A stretch of 64,000 nucleotides of DNA from Plectrocnemia conspersa (taxonomy: Eukaryota > Arthropoda > Insecta > Trichoptera > Polycentropodidae): positions 434,001 through 498,000 of the forward strand of contig VTFK01000071.1 of assembly GCA_009617715.1 (NCBI GenBank), in the 5' to 3' direction. The notes under the pieces were generated by a model. That model did not search any database, was not told the origin of the DNA, and was given only the letters and a program-made list of their open reading frames with translations. Position numbers and translations under genes: made by a program. Of the stretch, positions 1 through 12,757 are shown one piece after another. Position 1 is the stretch's first letter, and every line of letters starts with the position of its first letter.

Positions 1-2421
1 TGAACGTTATATCACCATACTCTATATAATATGAAAATTATACAGCTTTCGCAGAGAGTTGTCAGTGCTAACGCAATAATCATTAACTTTATTATTATTG
101 CAGTTACTGCAAATGCAAAACGTGTGTTTGTGATAATGCTACATATTAAATTATTTTCACTACTACATACATATATTATCCAATAATTTCATATCATAAT
201 CATTAATAACAGTAGTTTAGATTGTATTATTTTATGAATTTTATTTGTATCAGATTGACTTATAATATAAACTAAGTAACTAAGTATTCGTTCCGTCACA
301 CAATCTAGCAAATATAAATTCTAAGCCTAACCGACAATGTACATACCGAGTCACGCATCAAACGAAACGAAAAGTTAACCAACGCGCACTGAATGCCACC
401 AGGACTTAAATAGTTACACGTAGCACCTACACTTTGGAACACATTTTGCGTTTCGCATACGAAAAGGGCTCAATCCATAACTCTTCAACGTTAATTTCAC
501 TTATTGCGCGTGCCGCGCGATAATAATAGGACATAAATTAATTTCTAACATCCGACTTTCTAATAATCTATCCCACAATCTTACGGTGCGAACTATGGTG
601 ACATTGCACGCAAAATGGGAAGGCTTAATAGGTTTGGATATAATTTCACATGGAATATATTGTTACTGGGGTACTTAAAGCTCAAAAGATATTAGCCTTT
701 AAAAGTGATTTAATGATATGTTCGTTTTTGAAATTTTTACACCACCCATAATTTTTGCATTAGCCAAGCACACACGTACGGATCTGTCCGGGCTTGACCA
801 CAGACGTAAAATGTACGAGCTCGGATCTGTCTGTCTGAGCTCGGACAAATTCTCATCGGACATCAGATTTTAATTATTTAATTAAATTATTTTTAAAATG
901 TAGTATTTTCCTTGAGTATTTGACACTTAATGTGATACAATAAAACTGATTATATTTAAAATCAGCATAAAAATACTTTTAGATTAATATATTTCATTTC
1001 ACAAATTTTTAGACATGTTTTTTTTTGTTTTTGTGGACCCTTAATTATTATTATATAAATAAATATTATAGTTTCTTATGAAATCTTAATCAAGTCATAT
1101 AAAAAAATAAATACATATTTAAAATCATCTTAAGAATTATTAATAAAACTAGTAGAAAGATATATTTTTATACTTCAGTTACAAAAAAATATTTTATTGT
1201 ATAAATTAACATTAAAAATATTTTTAGATTCATACATGTGACAAAAATATTTTATAAAAATAGTTAATTTTTTTATTTGATTACGTTAACCATTGATGTT
1301 CTTTATTTCGTTCCAAAAATTATTCGTTTTAATATTCATGCTTTTTCAAAACATTTTCACTTAAATCTCAACCATAAATATGGTTGAGATTTTTTTTGTG
1401 GATTGCCTGATTAAATAATCAGGCAATCCACAAATAAAAGTGTTTGATGTGTGATAAAAAGGATCAGGGGTGTTTTTAAAAAAAAACTAAAATATTAATC
1501 TTATGAAACAATTCATAAAATGATCGACAACCCCTTCAAACGTGCTTGGGAATAAACGGCACTTAATTACTGGCACTTAAATTTAGAATTTTAGTGTTAA
1601 TTTATTGCTTGGGCGTAGTCGATGCTCTTGCTTGTTTAGCTCGTCTTCACAGGGATAAGGCGGCACTGTTACATATCTTTTCATTGTGGTCTAGGAAGAT
1701 GCACTTGAGAAGAAATGGAAGGCAAAAACAGGAGAATTGAACTACTCTCAAACAAGCACAGCTATCTGACTGCTTAACCATTTGTTTTAATCCATATACT
1801 TGCAGTTGGTTGACGTTGTGTCTTAGCTATTAATGTTATTATTTTAAATATACTCAAAAATCAATAAAGAATAAAATATTGACTTAGCCCTATAAACGCC
1901 AGTGTCTTTTTAGTGAGTCACCTGTTATTTTTCTTCATGCGTCAGTATTTTTAAAAATAAATTCTTGGTTACTTGATAAATAAAGCTAGTAAGATAATCT
2001 TTATTAATTAAAAAAATTGTAAATAATTCGTTAACATGTTTTTAAAAAAATAAATTGCTGAAAATAATATTTAAAAAGTGACTCACGGGTGAGTCGCTGG
2101 CGTTTAGATGTTTTAATATAAATAAAAATATTTTTTTTAACGTTTAAATTCGGCAAATAATTTAATAGAAAAGTCTTAAGACGACGTATATCTTTATTAT
2201 TTTGCATTTAAAAACGTGTCAATTCAGAAATATTGTTTTTAGTTAAAGCGTTAATTGCGCAAGAAAGTAAATTTTAGCGTCATATCGCAAGTTAATTATT
2301 TTTGTAATGCTTTCTAGTCTTATATTTAAATATCTATGCTCAAGCTACTGTAAAAGTTTTATAAATTTCATTGTCATGACTTTTGTTACTTTTTAACTAA
2401 TGTTATTTTTTTTTGTTTCAG
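1..2421. other. AT-rich DNA with a decayed CACACACG..GATCTGTCCG repeat
   Basis: The segment 765-850 carries CACACACGTACGGATCTGTC and GAGCTCGGATCTGTCTG. It is related to the element at 40800-41067 and probably is a remnant of the same MITE family. The tandem hairpins at 1363-1434 are listed separately. The 300-650 and 1600-1760 segments are GC-richer, with no supported gene. Confidence 0.45.
1363..1434. repeat. two perfect hairpins in tandem
   Basis: Hairpin 1: arms 1363-1376 and 1379-1392, 2-nt loop. Hairpin 2: arms 1395-1413 and 1416-1434, 2-nt loop (arm TTTGTGGATTGCCTGATTA). Only 2 nt separate them. Origin unknown; a collapsed MITE or replication-slippage palindromes are possible. Confidence 0.9.
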
Positions 2422-2499
2422 GTATGTCTTTCAACAGTTATTAGAAAAATTACACAGTCCCTTGGCTTTGACACAATTCTTACTAATAATTATACAACG
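2422..2499 (+). CDS. candidate internal exon (78 nt) of an unidentified gene
   Basis: A strong T-rich tract with TTGTTTCAG ends at 2421 and a consensus donor GTAAGT starts at 2500. The 78 nt are exactly 26 codons. Two frames are open: frame 1 contains VIRKITQSLGFDTILTNNYT and frame 2 contains YVFQQLLEKLHSPL. The frame-1 text resembles the strand before the L2 loop of RAD51/RecA-fold paralogues, where a hydrophobic run ends in TNxxT (for example VVVTNHIT), but that is inference from a few residues. The Walker motifs would lie left of the window. A possible next exon is at about 2699-2890. Confidence 0.4.
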
Positions 2500-2666
2500 G
2501 TAAGTTTCGACCTATTAGAAAAATATATATAAATTACTAAGTAGTATGATAAATTAAGCTAGGTTTTTAGGCTAGGCTATCTTTTTTTTTAATTAATATT
2601 TTCTATGATTATTTTATTAGATATTTATTATATTATTTCATCTATTTAAATGTATTTTAACGAGCA

Positions 2667-2890
2667 GTGCATATAAAAGTACCTAGGATTGTCCTAAGCA
2701 TGCAGCTCTTAAGCCTCAAGAGTGGCTGGTGCAATGCGGAAAACGAAAACGACAAAAGCTTCTTTAATTTCTCTTGCTTTGTTGAAATTTTCTCGCACAC
2801 CATCCGATCTAGACAATTACGGTTTAAAAATGGCGTAGTGGCGTGCGAGCACGAGCTGCTTGACATCTGGTGGCTTGAATTTAAGATATA
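2667..2890 (+). other. GC-richer open stretch, possible continuation of the upstream exon
   Basis: Plus-strand frame open from 2667 to 3062. The segment 2699-2890 has balanced composition and coding-like text (KSGWCNAENENDK, TIRSRQLRFKNG) before decaying into AT-rich sequence. In-phase acceptors exist (for example AG at 2728-2729) but are weak. I do not recognise a domain. The overlapping minus-strand ORF is a less convincing alternative. Confidence 0.25.
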
Positions 2891-3090
2891 TTGTTTCTTT
2901 ATTAACTATTTAATATGTTTACTATTATCCATATCATGTAATATAAAAATACACATATATGGATTTATTGGCTTAAAAATGTCTATAGCTATTAAGATTT
3001 TTTTGAATAGCATATATATATGTGTATATATTATTATACAAAAAACACTATTACCAGTTTGAAAAATCACTGAAGTGTTTATATAAATAG

Positions 3091-3222
3091 TGGAATTGTA
3101 ACCTTCGTTCCAAAAAGTGTTTTTCTCGTTCTGGAGTACCGCAGAGATCGAATTCAGGTCCTCTACTTTTTTATTTTTTATTACAATTCTGGCCATTTTA
3201 TTGTTTTTCAAATGCATTATGC
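3091..3222 (+). pseudogene. non-LTR retrotransposon reverse-transcriptase scrap
   Basis: The frame encodes SRSGVPQRSNSGPLLF, the decayed form of the GVPQGSxLGPLLF motif of LINE (jockey/CR1-type) reverse transcriptases. It runs into a stop about 30 codons later. Neither YADD nor an endonuclease is seen nearby. Confidence 0.6.
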
Positions 3223-3249
3223 TAGCAATTATACTATGAAATATTTAAT

Positions 3250-4560
3250 AAAAATATGAGAAACACCTAAAATGAGTAAGCACCATTGCATATCATTTTT
3301 TTCAACTGCTCATAGTTAGGGAACTTTTAAGCTCGCAGCCGAAAGTTGCCGAGCATTTATGGATTGTCAACACTGCCCCTTAATAACTTTAAAAAGTGCC
3401 TTTTTGATTAAACGCTATGCAGATACGATTCGTACCGTTGTACAGATATCTTAGATTTTTAAAATTCTTTCCAAGAACAGAAAGTACTTGGCTTTTATCA
3501 GACTATGACTAGCGAAAATTAAGAGCTTAAATAATTGCGAACAAGCAAAGTTGCTGGAAATTACTTATAAGCATTACCCAGTGTCACATTATTACATCTT
3601 CTAGATAAAATTATTTCGCGAAATACTTTTATGGTTAGGGAGGAATTATTTTGACCAAAAATACTTGAAAATTACGTTCGAACAGAGCTAAAGTTTGCAA
3701 TGACGAGTCAAAGATGCTCAGCTCCCTCGTGCGAAAGTAGTCGTCCATCTCTTCTATATTTTTTTTAGAACAACATGACCTTGATTTTTATGTAATGAAG
3801 AAAAAGTATCATTCTTTAGTAATTAGATAGTAAAAAAAATTAGCGGTATAAATTTTCTTGTTATTTGTTCTCAAAATATACCATTGTTTAGTTGTTAATT
3901 GTGTTAACATAATTGTAGCAGATTGGTTTAGCACATGTCATGTTGAAACATTATAATCAAAATAAAAAAAATTAGGTCAGTTTTGGGGTCGGTCGGCAAT
4001 GGATTAAATACCTGTCGACCGGCCAGTTTTAGGTTTTTGTGTGAATCAAGGATTACATTTTATTTGTGCGCCTTAAACTTTTTATTATATTTTGTAATAC
4101 ATAGCGTCACTGTTATTTATTAGGAATGTGATTTAATCTATTTATCTTATAGCAATGGCTCATATGTATTTTGTTGATCTTACTAAAAAAAGTGACAAAA
4201 CATATAAGCCAATATTTTACTATTTAACGTATAACTGATACTTAATTGTTTAAGCCTGAAATATATGAATACTAACTCCTGATTAGAACAAAAATATGTT
4301 TATTTAAAAGCTTAATTTTTTAACTGTTTTAAATGATATTTAAATATTTATGAAAAATTGTGTTATTTTATGGAGTTGCTGAAATAAAACAATTTATTAA
4401 TTTTTTTATTTGGAATTGCAATGCTTATTAGGACCAATATTTAAAGAGTCCAAAAATCGTACAAGAATGTAAAATTTTTGTTAATAATTTATAATTGTAA
4501 TTACATAAATTTTATATTAAATTGATAAACGTAAATGGGTTTTGATGTTTTTATCATAAA
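3250..4560. other. AT-rich stretch without recognisable features
   Basis: Slightly GC-richer 3300-3760, then strongly AT-rich. No ORF, terminal repeats or island was convincing. Confidence 0.4.
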
Positions 4561-5400
4561 TAGTTGAAAAAATTTCAATGTTAAAATTTTTAATTATAAA
4601 ATATTTTTTAGGTAAAATATTTGAATTTTTGACCAAAATTAAGCAAAAAAGTGTTTTAACTAGAAAGTAACAAAAATTGAAAATATGTGTTTTTTTTAAT
4701 TGTAAATAACACTTTATTATTGTTTGGTTAAATTTTTTTTTAATGTTAAAAATAACGAGCAGAATAATGATTTTTTTTTAATTAAAGTAGAAAAAATAGT
4801 TTTTGGTAAAATAAAATAAAATAAAATATAAAAAAAGATTTTTGACTAAAAAGTAACTAATATTTTTTGCCAACGCTTTTTATTCGATTGAAAAATAAGT
4901 CAGAAAAAATTGAATTTTGGTTTTTGACTATATAAATTTAAAAAAAAATTTTCATTAAAAATTACTATATTTAGCAAAATATCTTTAAAAGAATAGTAGA
5001 ATAAAAAAAAACTGTATAGTAATATATGTGTTTTTTACCAAAAATTAGCAACAAAATTTTAATTTTTGACTAGAAAATAACAAAAATGAATATTTTTTTG
5101 CTTGTTTTTTTAGATAAAAATTAACATTTTACAATATATTTACTTTAAATTTAAACTTTTCCAATAATATTTTTTCAATGTTATTTTTTATTAAAAATAA
5201 TGACCAAATATTTTTTAATTAAATAAAGATGTTAAAAAATAAAAGTTTTAGACTAAAATAAAACATAAAAAAGAATTCGAATTTTAGACTGTTATTTTTT
5301 TGTTGACATTTTATATATTCGATTGAAGAATAACGGCCAAGAAAAATAAAGTTTAGATTTTTGACAATGAAAATAATAATATTTTTGTGTCACTCAAAAT
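4560..5400 (+). repeat. degenerate AT-rich tandem repeat with ~440-bp period
   Basis: GACTAAAAAGTAACTA, GACTAGAAAATAACAAAAAT and similar words recur. TTTTTATTCGATTGAAAAATAA (near 4880) followed by TTTTTGAC recurs as TATATATTCGATTGAAGAATAA (near 5310), about 435 bp later. TTAAAAATAACGA (4744) and TTAAAAATAATGA (5191) show the same offset. Confidence 0.55.
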
Positions 5401-5919
5401 TTTTATATTTACCAAAATTGTGAAGAAAGTAAATAGTACGGCCATATTTTGCCTTATACATATTTGAAAATTCGAGGAAGCTTAACGTCTCTTCCAGTTC
5501 CAGACTATATGTTCACAGTCGATGGTATAGGACAAAACCAGACTCTTTGTAATTATCTAATACATCTTATTTGACTATATTATTGCGTAACGATAGATTA
5601 GCAATGTCTTCAATTTTTTGCAAGGTGTAATTCAGGATTTGGTACCTGACACCACTGCCATATGCCACCGACCTTTTAATGCATTTGTTAAAAAAATTCT
5701 AATTAATATTGTTTCATGGATAGTGTATTTTGCTGATGAGAAAAATAAATTGTTTCTTAAATGATTCAAGAGATACAAATTAATTACTTTTATTTGACCC
5801 ATTTAGCAAGTCTTTTGCAACAAATTTTATCGCAATAATTACGGATTGTCCCGGTTTAATTAAAGTATTTTTTGCCATTGTAAATAAACTATTTTTAAGG
5901 ATTTGTACAAATGAGTGCG

Positions 5920-6480
5920 TTCTATTTTGTCTGCGGTCCAATTTGAGGTTCTAAAAAAAGAGTTACTGGAACGGCTGCGCATGTTTTTTACTGTACACAA
6001 AATACTGCCAGATCCACCTTTCCGTTAACGAACTGCCTTTCATCGTTCGCAGCAAGTGATAAAAGTGAATATTTCCGTTCACACTCGGCCCATAGAATTC
6101 CTGTCCGGTCGTTTATCGACACAATCGCCAGTCAGAGAGGGGTTAATTCCTCCATTTGCGTCCCTCCCGAAAAAGTATTAAAAAATATTGCACGACTCGT
6201 CAAAAGGGCTCGGGCCTTTCCGAGGGTCTTTAACACCCCGAGAATCCCTGAATCCCGGGGTCCGGGAAATTTGAAAGTGTTTATTGCGACGCAAAACGCC
6301 GAACCCTCACTCACCTGGGCTAAGCCTGCCTCCAGACCACCCCACGGTTTTATTGTCCGAATGTAGGTTGGAGGGGTTTTATCTGTTTATCGCGAGCTTT
6401 GCAGCCTCGCCGCTAGGTGTCGTTAATGGGTCCGGTGGTATTTTATACCTGGGTATTTACGTGAACGTTAAAAATGGCTG
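5920..6480. promoter_or_regulatory. GC-rich island, candidate cis-regulatory module
   Basis: About 550 bp of near-50% GC in an AT desert. Contains GGGGTTAATTCC, a CACCTGG E-box, GTTTATTG and TTTTATTG Cad/AbdB-like cores and GTTTATCG. Two small ORFs lie on opposite strands with no domain. Composition and site content resemble insect conserved non-coding enhancers; conservation is not tested. Confidence 0.4.
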
Positions 6481-9400
6481 AATTTACTTTACAGGGTGTC
6501 ACAGAAAAAATAAATATTCTTATAAACCTTTGTTAAAGTCAAATTTTTTTTCGCTGTATTTTTAATTATGAGTATGATAATTTATAATCTTTGCTTTTTT
6601 GGTACGTCTGGCTTTGAAATTTCTCTTAGATTCTGGAAGCTTATCTTAAAAGAGAGCATAATATATTACTTGTTCACATATACAATTATGATCACATGCC
6701 ATCAAGATTATTTTAGAGATTGTGAATTTGTTTCTCTTATAGTGATTCTAAAAAGTTTTGAATATTCGTTCGCTATAAACAAAAAATCGATGGCTATAAA
6801 GATATCGCTGATGCTTTCGCAGAATATTTTTATTTCGTCCATGACAAATCATATTCAGTTCCTGATCGCAATCGAGAGAATCTGACCTCACGATCTATCT
6901 GGTCGTTCGTTTTAATTTATAAAAATAGACATTTGAAAGTCAGGTTAATCTCATTGAAATAAAAATATATTAAAAGTCAGGTAAATCTCATTGATTCGCT
7001 TTGATTTATTTTCAATTTTTTGCTTACAACTGCATTGTTTTATCATTTGAGTCACCCTAATCCGAAAATAATGTGGTATAATGTGTCAAAAACTCTAGAT
7101 TGGTCGCCATTCCTTAAGTGCTTGCAAAGTTATTTAATATAATTTTCACAGATATTATTTAGTGACCATGGAATGACACATGCTTCGCCTGTGTCATTCC
7201 ATGGTCACTAACCTTTCGTGATTTTAAAAGTGGTACGAAAATCCATAGATTTTAAAATTCAGGTATGAAAAAGCATTCGAAAAAATGAAAAATTCATTGT
7301 TGATTTACATTTTTTACGGGCTCTCAAATATGACTACATTGTCTGGAATCCTAAAAATAAGTAAAATACTCCTTGCTGGGAAGGGAGTGCGGGTCGTATC
7401 TGTGTCTGTATTGTAACAATAATTCCCAATGTAAGATTTTTATTAAGAATTTAATATCGTTGTGTTTTTAAAAAACAGTTTTAGCCGTGTACTTATAGCT
7501 TTTAAAATATCATTTTTATTGTTATAGTAAAGTGACGGTTTTTAATTTTGCATTCATATGATTAGGAAACACTTTACACTTTAAACTCGATTGATAGAAA
7601 TATAAATCTTAACTTAAAATTTTGTACTTAATTAGTACTATGTACATTTTCAATGTATTAGGGATTCGTACTTTGTGGCATATTGTGAACATATTGATAA
7701 TAATAAATTATCTCTGTTTTATTACCAAAAATAATTTATCATTATTATTAACTAGTTTTTATGAACCTTTTAAATATCTGCATTTTATTCGTATTTTTCA
7801 AGTTGACGAAATTTATAAATGATATGCATATATGTACTTATTATTACTAATATATTTTTTAATTATAATCCCTATTAAAAAGAGCATATTTTATACAATA
7901 GGAAAATAAAACACATATTTCATTATATAAATGTAAAAATATTTAGAAAGGCCGCAGATTTAAAAGTTTCGTGACGAAGAGCAAGTGATCCCAAATTCTT
8001 TAATTGACAAAAAACACAGTCATAAATAAATCCTGATAGTTCCTGACAAGTTGTGAGGAAATGTTCGAAATATTTTTGTTTGTGATTAACTGTTTGCAAT
8101 CTTCTAAATTGTTTCATTCACTAATATATTTTAATGAAAAAATAAGTTGAATACTTGGAAAAAATGTTTTTTTTCTATATTTAGATGATTGCATTTGAAC
8201 TTATAATCATTTGTGATCTGATTACTATTGATCATAATCATAGTGTGATCATGATTGCATATTAGAAAACTCTTATTAGATGGTATAAGAACGTAAATTT
8301 CAATTAGCATATGCAAAATTTAAAAAAAATACTTTTTACCCATCGTAAGTCTTAATATTAATTTTTTTAAAACATTTTATTCATTAAAATATAAATAAAT
8401 AATATTCATTATTTATTTTAATTGCATAAAGGTACCTATATTATGCGCAATATTACGTAAAAACATTTTTCAAAAATTTTATTTTTCAAATGTGCATAAA
8501 TTTTCATGTTCGGATTATTCTATCTTAAATTTAAGCAATTAAAAATTTAATTCGGTCGAATGTTGACATTTGGATAATTCGGACAAAAGGGTTGAAAGTA
8601 CGTATACGATTAATATTAAAATATACAAAAAATCTATTAAACTTTATTATTTTTAATGCGATCATTAATCTGTCATCCAATAGCACCGATTTATGAATCA
8701 CAAACATTTTTACAAATTTATGAGTTAGGTTCATGAAAATATTTTTTTTGAGCATTCATGTTTTATTAATTATTTTCTATGTTTCTGAAAAAGTTTATAG
8801 ATGTTCTTCATTAAATAAAATATGAAATATATGTTTTTAAACTAAAACATAACTTATATTATTATTAAAAATAAAAACATATATAAAAATAGCAATTGGA
8901 TACTATTATAAAGTAAAAAAAACATGAATTTATTTTTATTTATATTAATTAATGAATTTCGTGATTCTGATAATTATTATTTTTAAACTATTACTAAATT
9001 AAATAAAAATATTTACTTTTTGAGGATTGTTTTCATATTTCATTATGTGAAAAGTCTGTAACTATTCTATTATATAATTTAATAAAACTTATACTCAAAT
9101 ACTGATATTTAAAATATGCTCGAACATTGAAAATCCTGTCTAGCTTTACAGTATAGATTAAACTAAAGTTCGACGGGCGAGGTTTCATTGTTGAAATTGC
9201 TCTAAAAGCAACAATGAGTAGGATACAGGATGGACAAAAGCAACATATTTTAATGCTCATATCTCATAAACAATTACAAAAAAAATATTTTAAAAACAGT
9301 AATAGTGGAAAGTGTACTAAAAATATATATACAACATAAATAACGCTCTGATTCATTTCTTACAATTAACATGTTTTATTACAGTAGTTTAGTAAAAGAA

Positions 9401-9639
9401 AGCTATTGATAAAATCATAATAGATTTTTATATTGCAATTACAATTTATTTTTGTAAGGGGGCTCTGAACTATATATTTTTTTTATTTTCTATAAATTTA
9501 TTACTTTTATATATCTGTCTAAATAAATACATATAATTTAAACCTGGATTATTAAATTTTTTGTTAAACCTAATTACTGTGCCTTAGTTACTTTAAAAAA
9601 TATTTATTTAATTGAATATAGGTTGTAATAAAGTGCAAC
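6481..9639. other. AT-rich desert with one perfect hairpin
   Basis: Several ORFs of 60-105 codons here are low-complexity and AT-driven. A 22-bp perfect stem at 7159-7211 is listed separately. The direct repeat AAAGTCAGGT(T/A)AATCTCATTGA at 6935 and 6974 is a short local duplication. Confidence 0.45.
7159..7211. repeat. perfect 22-bp inverted repeat with 9-nt loop
   Basis: Arms 7159-7180 (TTAGTGACCATGGAATGACA..) and 7190-7211. The stem does not extend further. Too short for a typical insect pre-miRNA; may be a collapsed MITE. Confidence 0.92.
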
Positions 9640-9935
9640 TGTCAGATCTGACGCTAAAGGTTAAAATAACGCCTTTTTAAAGCTTTCACAAGCTCTTCGA
9701 ACACGAGGAAATTAGATTTCGCCTCACATCTGTATGTGTGTAAATCTCTTTTGTGACACTGCAGAGCATAGAGAGATTCATACAGCTTTTTGCTACACTT
9801 TCACAAAGCTTTTCCCGTTTATGCTCTACACATTGCTTTCGGGGTGGAGATAAAACTATCCCAGTCTTAACGTCACCCCAGAGTACTCTATTAAGAAAAC
9901 CGAACTACAAGATTTACACACATACACACGTGTGA
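9640..9935. other. mildly GC-rich block, unassigned
   Basis: Composition is well above the flanks. A 60-codon ORF (9753-9935) has no recognisable motif. Possibly regulatory. Confidence 0.3.
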
Positions 9936-10289
9936 ATACAAATTGTTACACTCAAGTATAAATTAATAATAAATCCCTAAGCCGTACTCAGAACAAGCGC
10001 TTTCGTTTCGTCATAATTACAAAAGGGCGCTCGTGGGATGGGATTTGAGCACAAACATCAACACACTGATATGAATCACTGTTTAGGCTTATTACCATTG
10101 TTGACCCTTTAGGTCCTCACTATCGCAGATTTACGAGTGACCCACTTTATCTATGTGTACATACGTTATGTTATACCAGGGAGATAGCCGATGAGTCAGA
10201 AAAGGTTTTATACTTAAAAAAGTATTTTGTAAATATTTAATATTAAAATTAATGGCTTTTCACGCTATTATATGTAATATATCTTAGAT

Positions 10290-10900
10290 ACCTAAATAAA
10301 CGGGACGCGGCACGTCAGTTGTTGCGCACAAAGGCGAGACACGATAATACGCGTCGCGGCTAAAGGCTGACCAAAACTGTTTTTTTACATTAAAAAAATA
10401 TCCATTGTCTAGTTTTTTTTATACTCAGCTGAAAAATTCACGTAGCGCTTTATTTTACATAACAATATAGACAACCACTAAAAATGTATATAAAAAAATC
10501 AAAGGACCCAGGACCCAAGCAATTTCCGTAGTCTAAAAGGCATTATGTTAATGTTAATTACCATTACAAAAGGTTATTTACATTATCGAAAAATTATTCC
10601 GAAGGTCTCACACGCGTACCTATATGTAAGGAAAGCTATAAGGTTGTTTTTTTTTTTTCGATTTTGTATCTCTATCATTCTCCCTTTGTTTCCCGACGGA
10701 CCCTCATAAAGATTTATAGACTGGTAGATATATTTCCTTCTATCATAATATCGCATTGCTTCTTTTTTCCTGTGTGTTTTTACAGTCCACTTATCCGTGG
10801 GCAGTGTTTTATGGCGCGTCTCGCGAAAATATTAGCCCACCACTGGGATAACCCAGTAATAACAGCTGGGGTAAATAAAGCCAAGGGAGAGAAATCGATC
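10290..10900. promoter_or_regulatory. two GC-rich patches, possible regulatory elements
   Basis: Patch 10300-10375 (GGGACGCGGCACGTCAG, ACGCGTCGCGGC) and patch 10780-10900 (CCACTTATCCGTGG, CACTGGGATAACCCAG, a GATA-like word inside an inverted repeat). There is no credible coding, and the function is inferred. Confidence 0.3.
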
Positions 10901-11399
10901 GTTTATTATAGATATATTTATCTATATGGGACACAATTTAATATTATGTTTATATACATTATCTTTTATCATATAATACTATTACATAATTCTTGTAATA
11001 TAATTAAAGTCGGAATAGCGTAATCCATAAAGTCTCAGACTTCGTCTGGTATTTAATACTTACTTGTAGGTACTCATTAGGCCTGATTGACTTACCCCAT
11101 TGTAACGCATTGATTTTACGCTTGTCATGTTACAACGAAAGACTATAATAAAATGAAGTATTTAAACAACAATTCTTCTACAGAAAAAAATATTATTAAA
11201 TAAGTAAATGTGTATAATATGCTTCATTTTGCAAAGTTTTTTATTTAAAATATTTTTAATTAACAATAGTTATAAAAATAGTTTTAAAGTTCACGCAATA
11301 AATATAGTATTTAAGTCGTCTCGAACATCGAGCTAGGCTCTTAGGATTGAGGTGATTGATTTACTGTTCTAGTAGACAGTTAAATAAAATGTGTTCTTT

Positions 11400-11830
11400 T
11401 TCTCATAAGTGTCTTTTAAGATTCGCCTTTGCTTAGCTCTGATTAGTGCATGTTTGTCTGGTTGTTCTGAGTCGAAAGCGAAGTTTTGTAGTCAAGTTTT
11501 GGCTAAAGCGTCTAATAAAATGATGAATGTGATTGTACTGCAGTGTTCTGGCTGTTTGATTATTTTAACTCGCAGGCGAAGTAATGGTTATGAATAAAAT
11601 TGTTAACTAACATGTTTAAAAAATGTTCCAAAAGAAAGTACACGATGGAGGTGTCTGATTGGAATGTCTAAAGAAAGTAGTTTGGTCTAGCCGCGTTCTG
11701 ATTAATATACCACAGAAAATGCAATGTTCCTTGCTATACTTTATCTAACCAATCTCTATGATTTGGGGCGGAAGCAGATTATTTGTTTTGTTCAAAACAT
11801 ATTTTTGTAGACTATCTGCGTAATGGTAAG
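11400..11830 (+). repeat. dispersed repeat family C, copy 1
   Basis: Shares GTCGAAAGCGA, TTTTGTAGTCAAGTTT and GGGCGGAAGCAGA..TTTGTTTT with 25480-25730 in the same order. Class unknown. Confidence 0.5.
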
Positions 11831-12757
11831 CCGGTCAAATCGGCAACGTAGTGATTTCATAAAATGTGAATCCTGAGATGTATTATATTGTATTAGGCAT
11901 CGATCCTCTGCTTTTTCGCAGTTTTGAAACTCTTAATAACTTAATTTTAATCAATAAAATTCGTTTTGGAAAAAGTTCAAGGGACACAGATAAACCAATT
12001 ATTATTTTATTATTTATTTATTTTATTAGTTTATACAAACATATAAAATAGAATATAATAAATATTATATTATTATATTTTATTTAATAATGTACGAAGG
12101 TGTTGTTTAGAAGGAAACTTGCTACATTTTTATTTATGAGGATTGTCCTAGAAATATTATATATACAAATTTACACATTCGTACAATTTTCCCTTGGCCG
12201 TACTCATTTTCTTATACCTAACTCTCCTTAGATGGTCTTATGTATTTTTTTATTTTTAAATAAATATTTATTAAAATACTCTAGTAACATTTTTTAATTT
12301 ATTTGCCATATTTTGTAATTTTAGCAATATCTAATCTATTTAACATATATAATATTTTAGCACAATAATTCAAGTGGCAAAATAGTAATACTATTGTATA
12401 TAATTTTTTTTGTATTTATACTAAGCATATTTCTCGGCAGCCGGTCAAAAGAGCGTGCGTCAAATGAGCGCCATCATATAAGCGCTGCGTCATAAGAGCG
12501 CAAAAACAACTTGATATATATCAAGTAATGAATATTTTATGTATACAAAATATAAGTAATTTTGAGAAATTTACTAAGAATTAAAATTCACGAGATATAT
12601 AAAATTAGTATTTTATGTGCCAGAGCGCAATGACGATTTAAATGATTAGACAATAAAAATATTATTATTTATTAATTTTTACGTACATACGAAAGTATAG
12701 CTCCCCATCCCCATACATGCGATATATGCATATCAGTGTCGTGCGATAACTTTGAAA

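Noticed and set aside
1740..1790. Possible tRNA around GAATTGAACTACTCTC
   Set aside because: No cloverleaf can be formed with the flanking bases.
6568..6885. 105-codon ORF in the AT desert
   Set aside because: AT-driven, with Ile/Phe/Lys/Asn-rich random-looking translation and no domain, signal or splice context.
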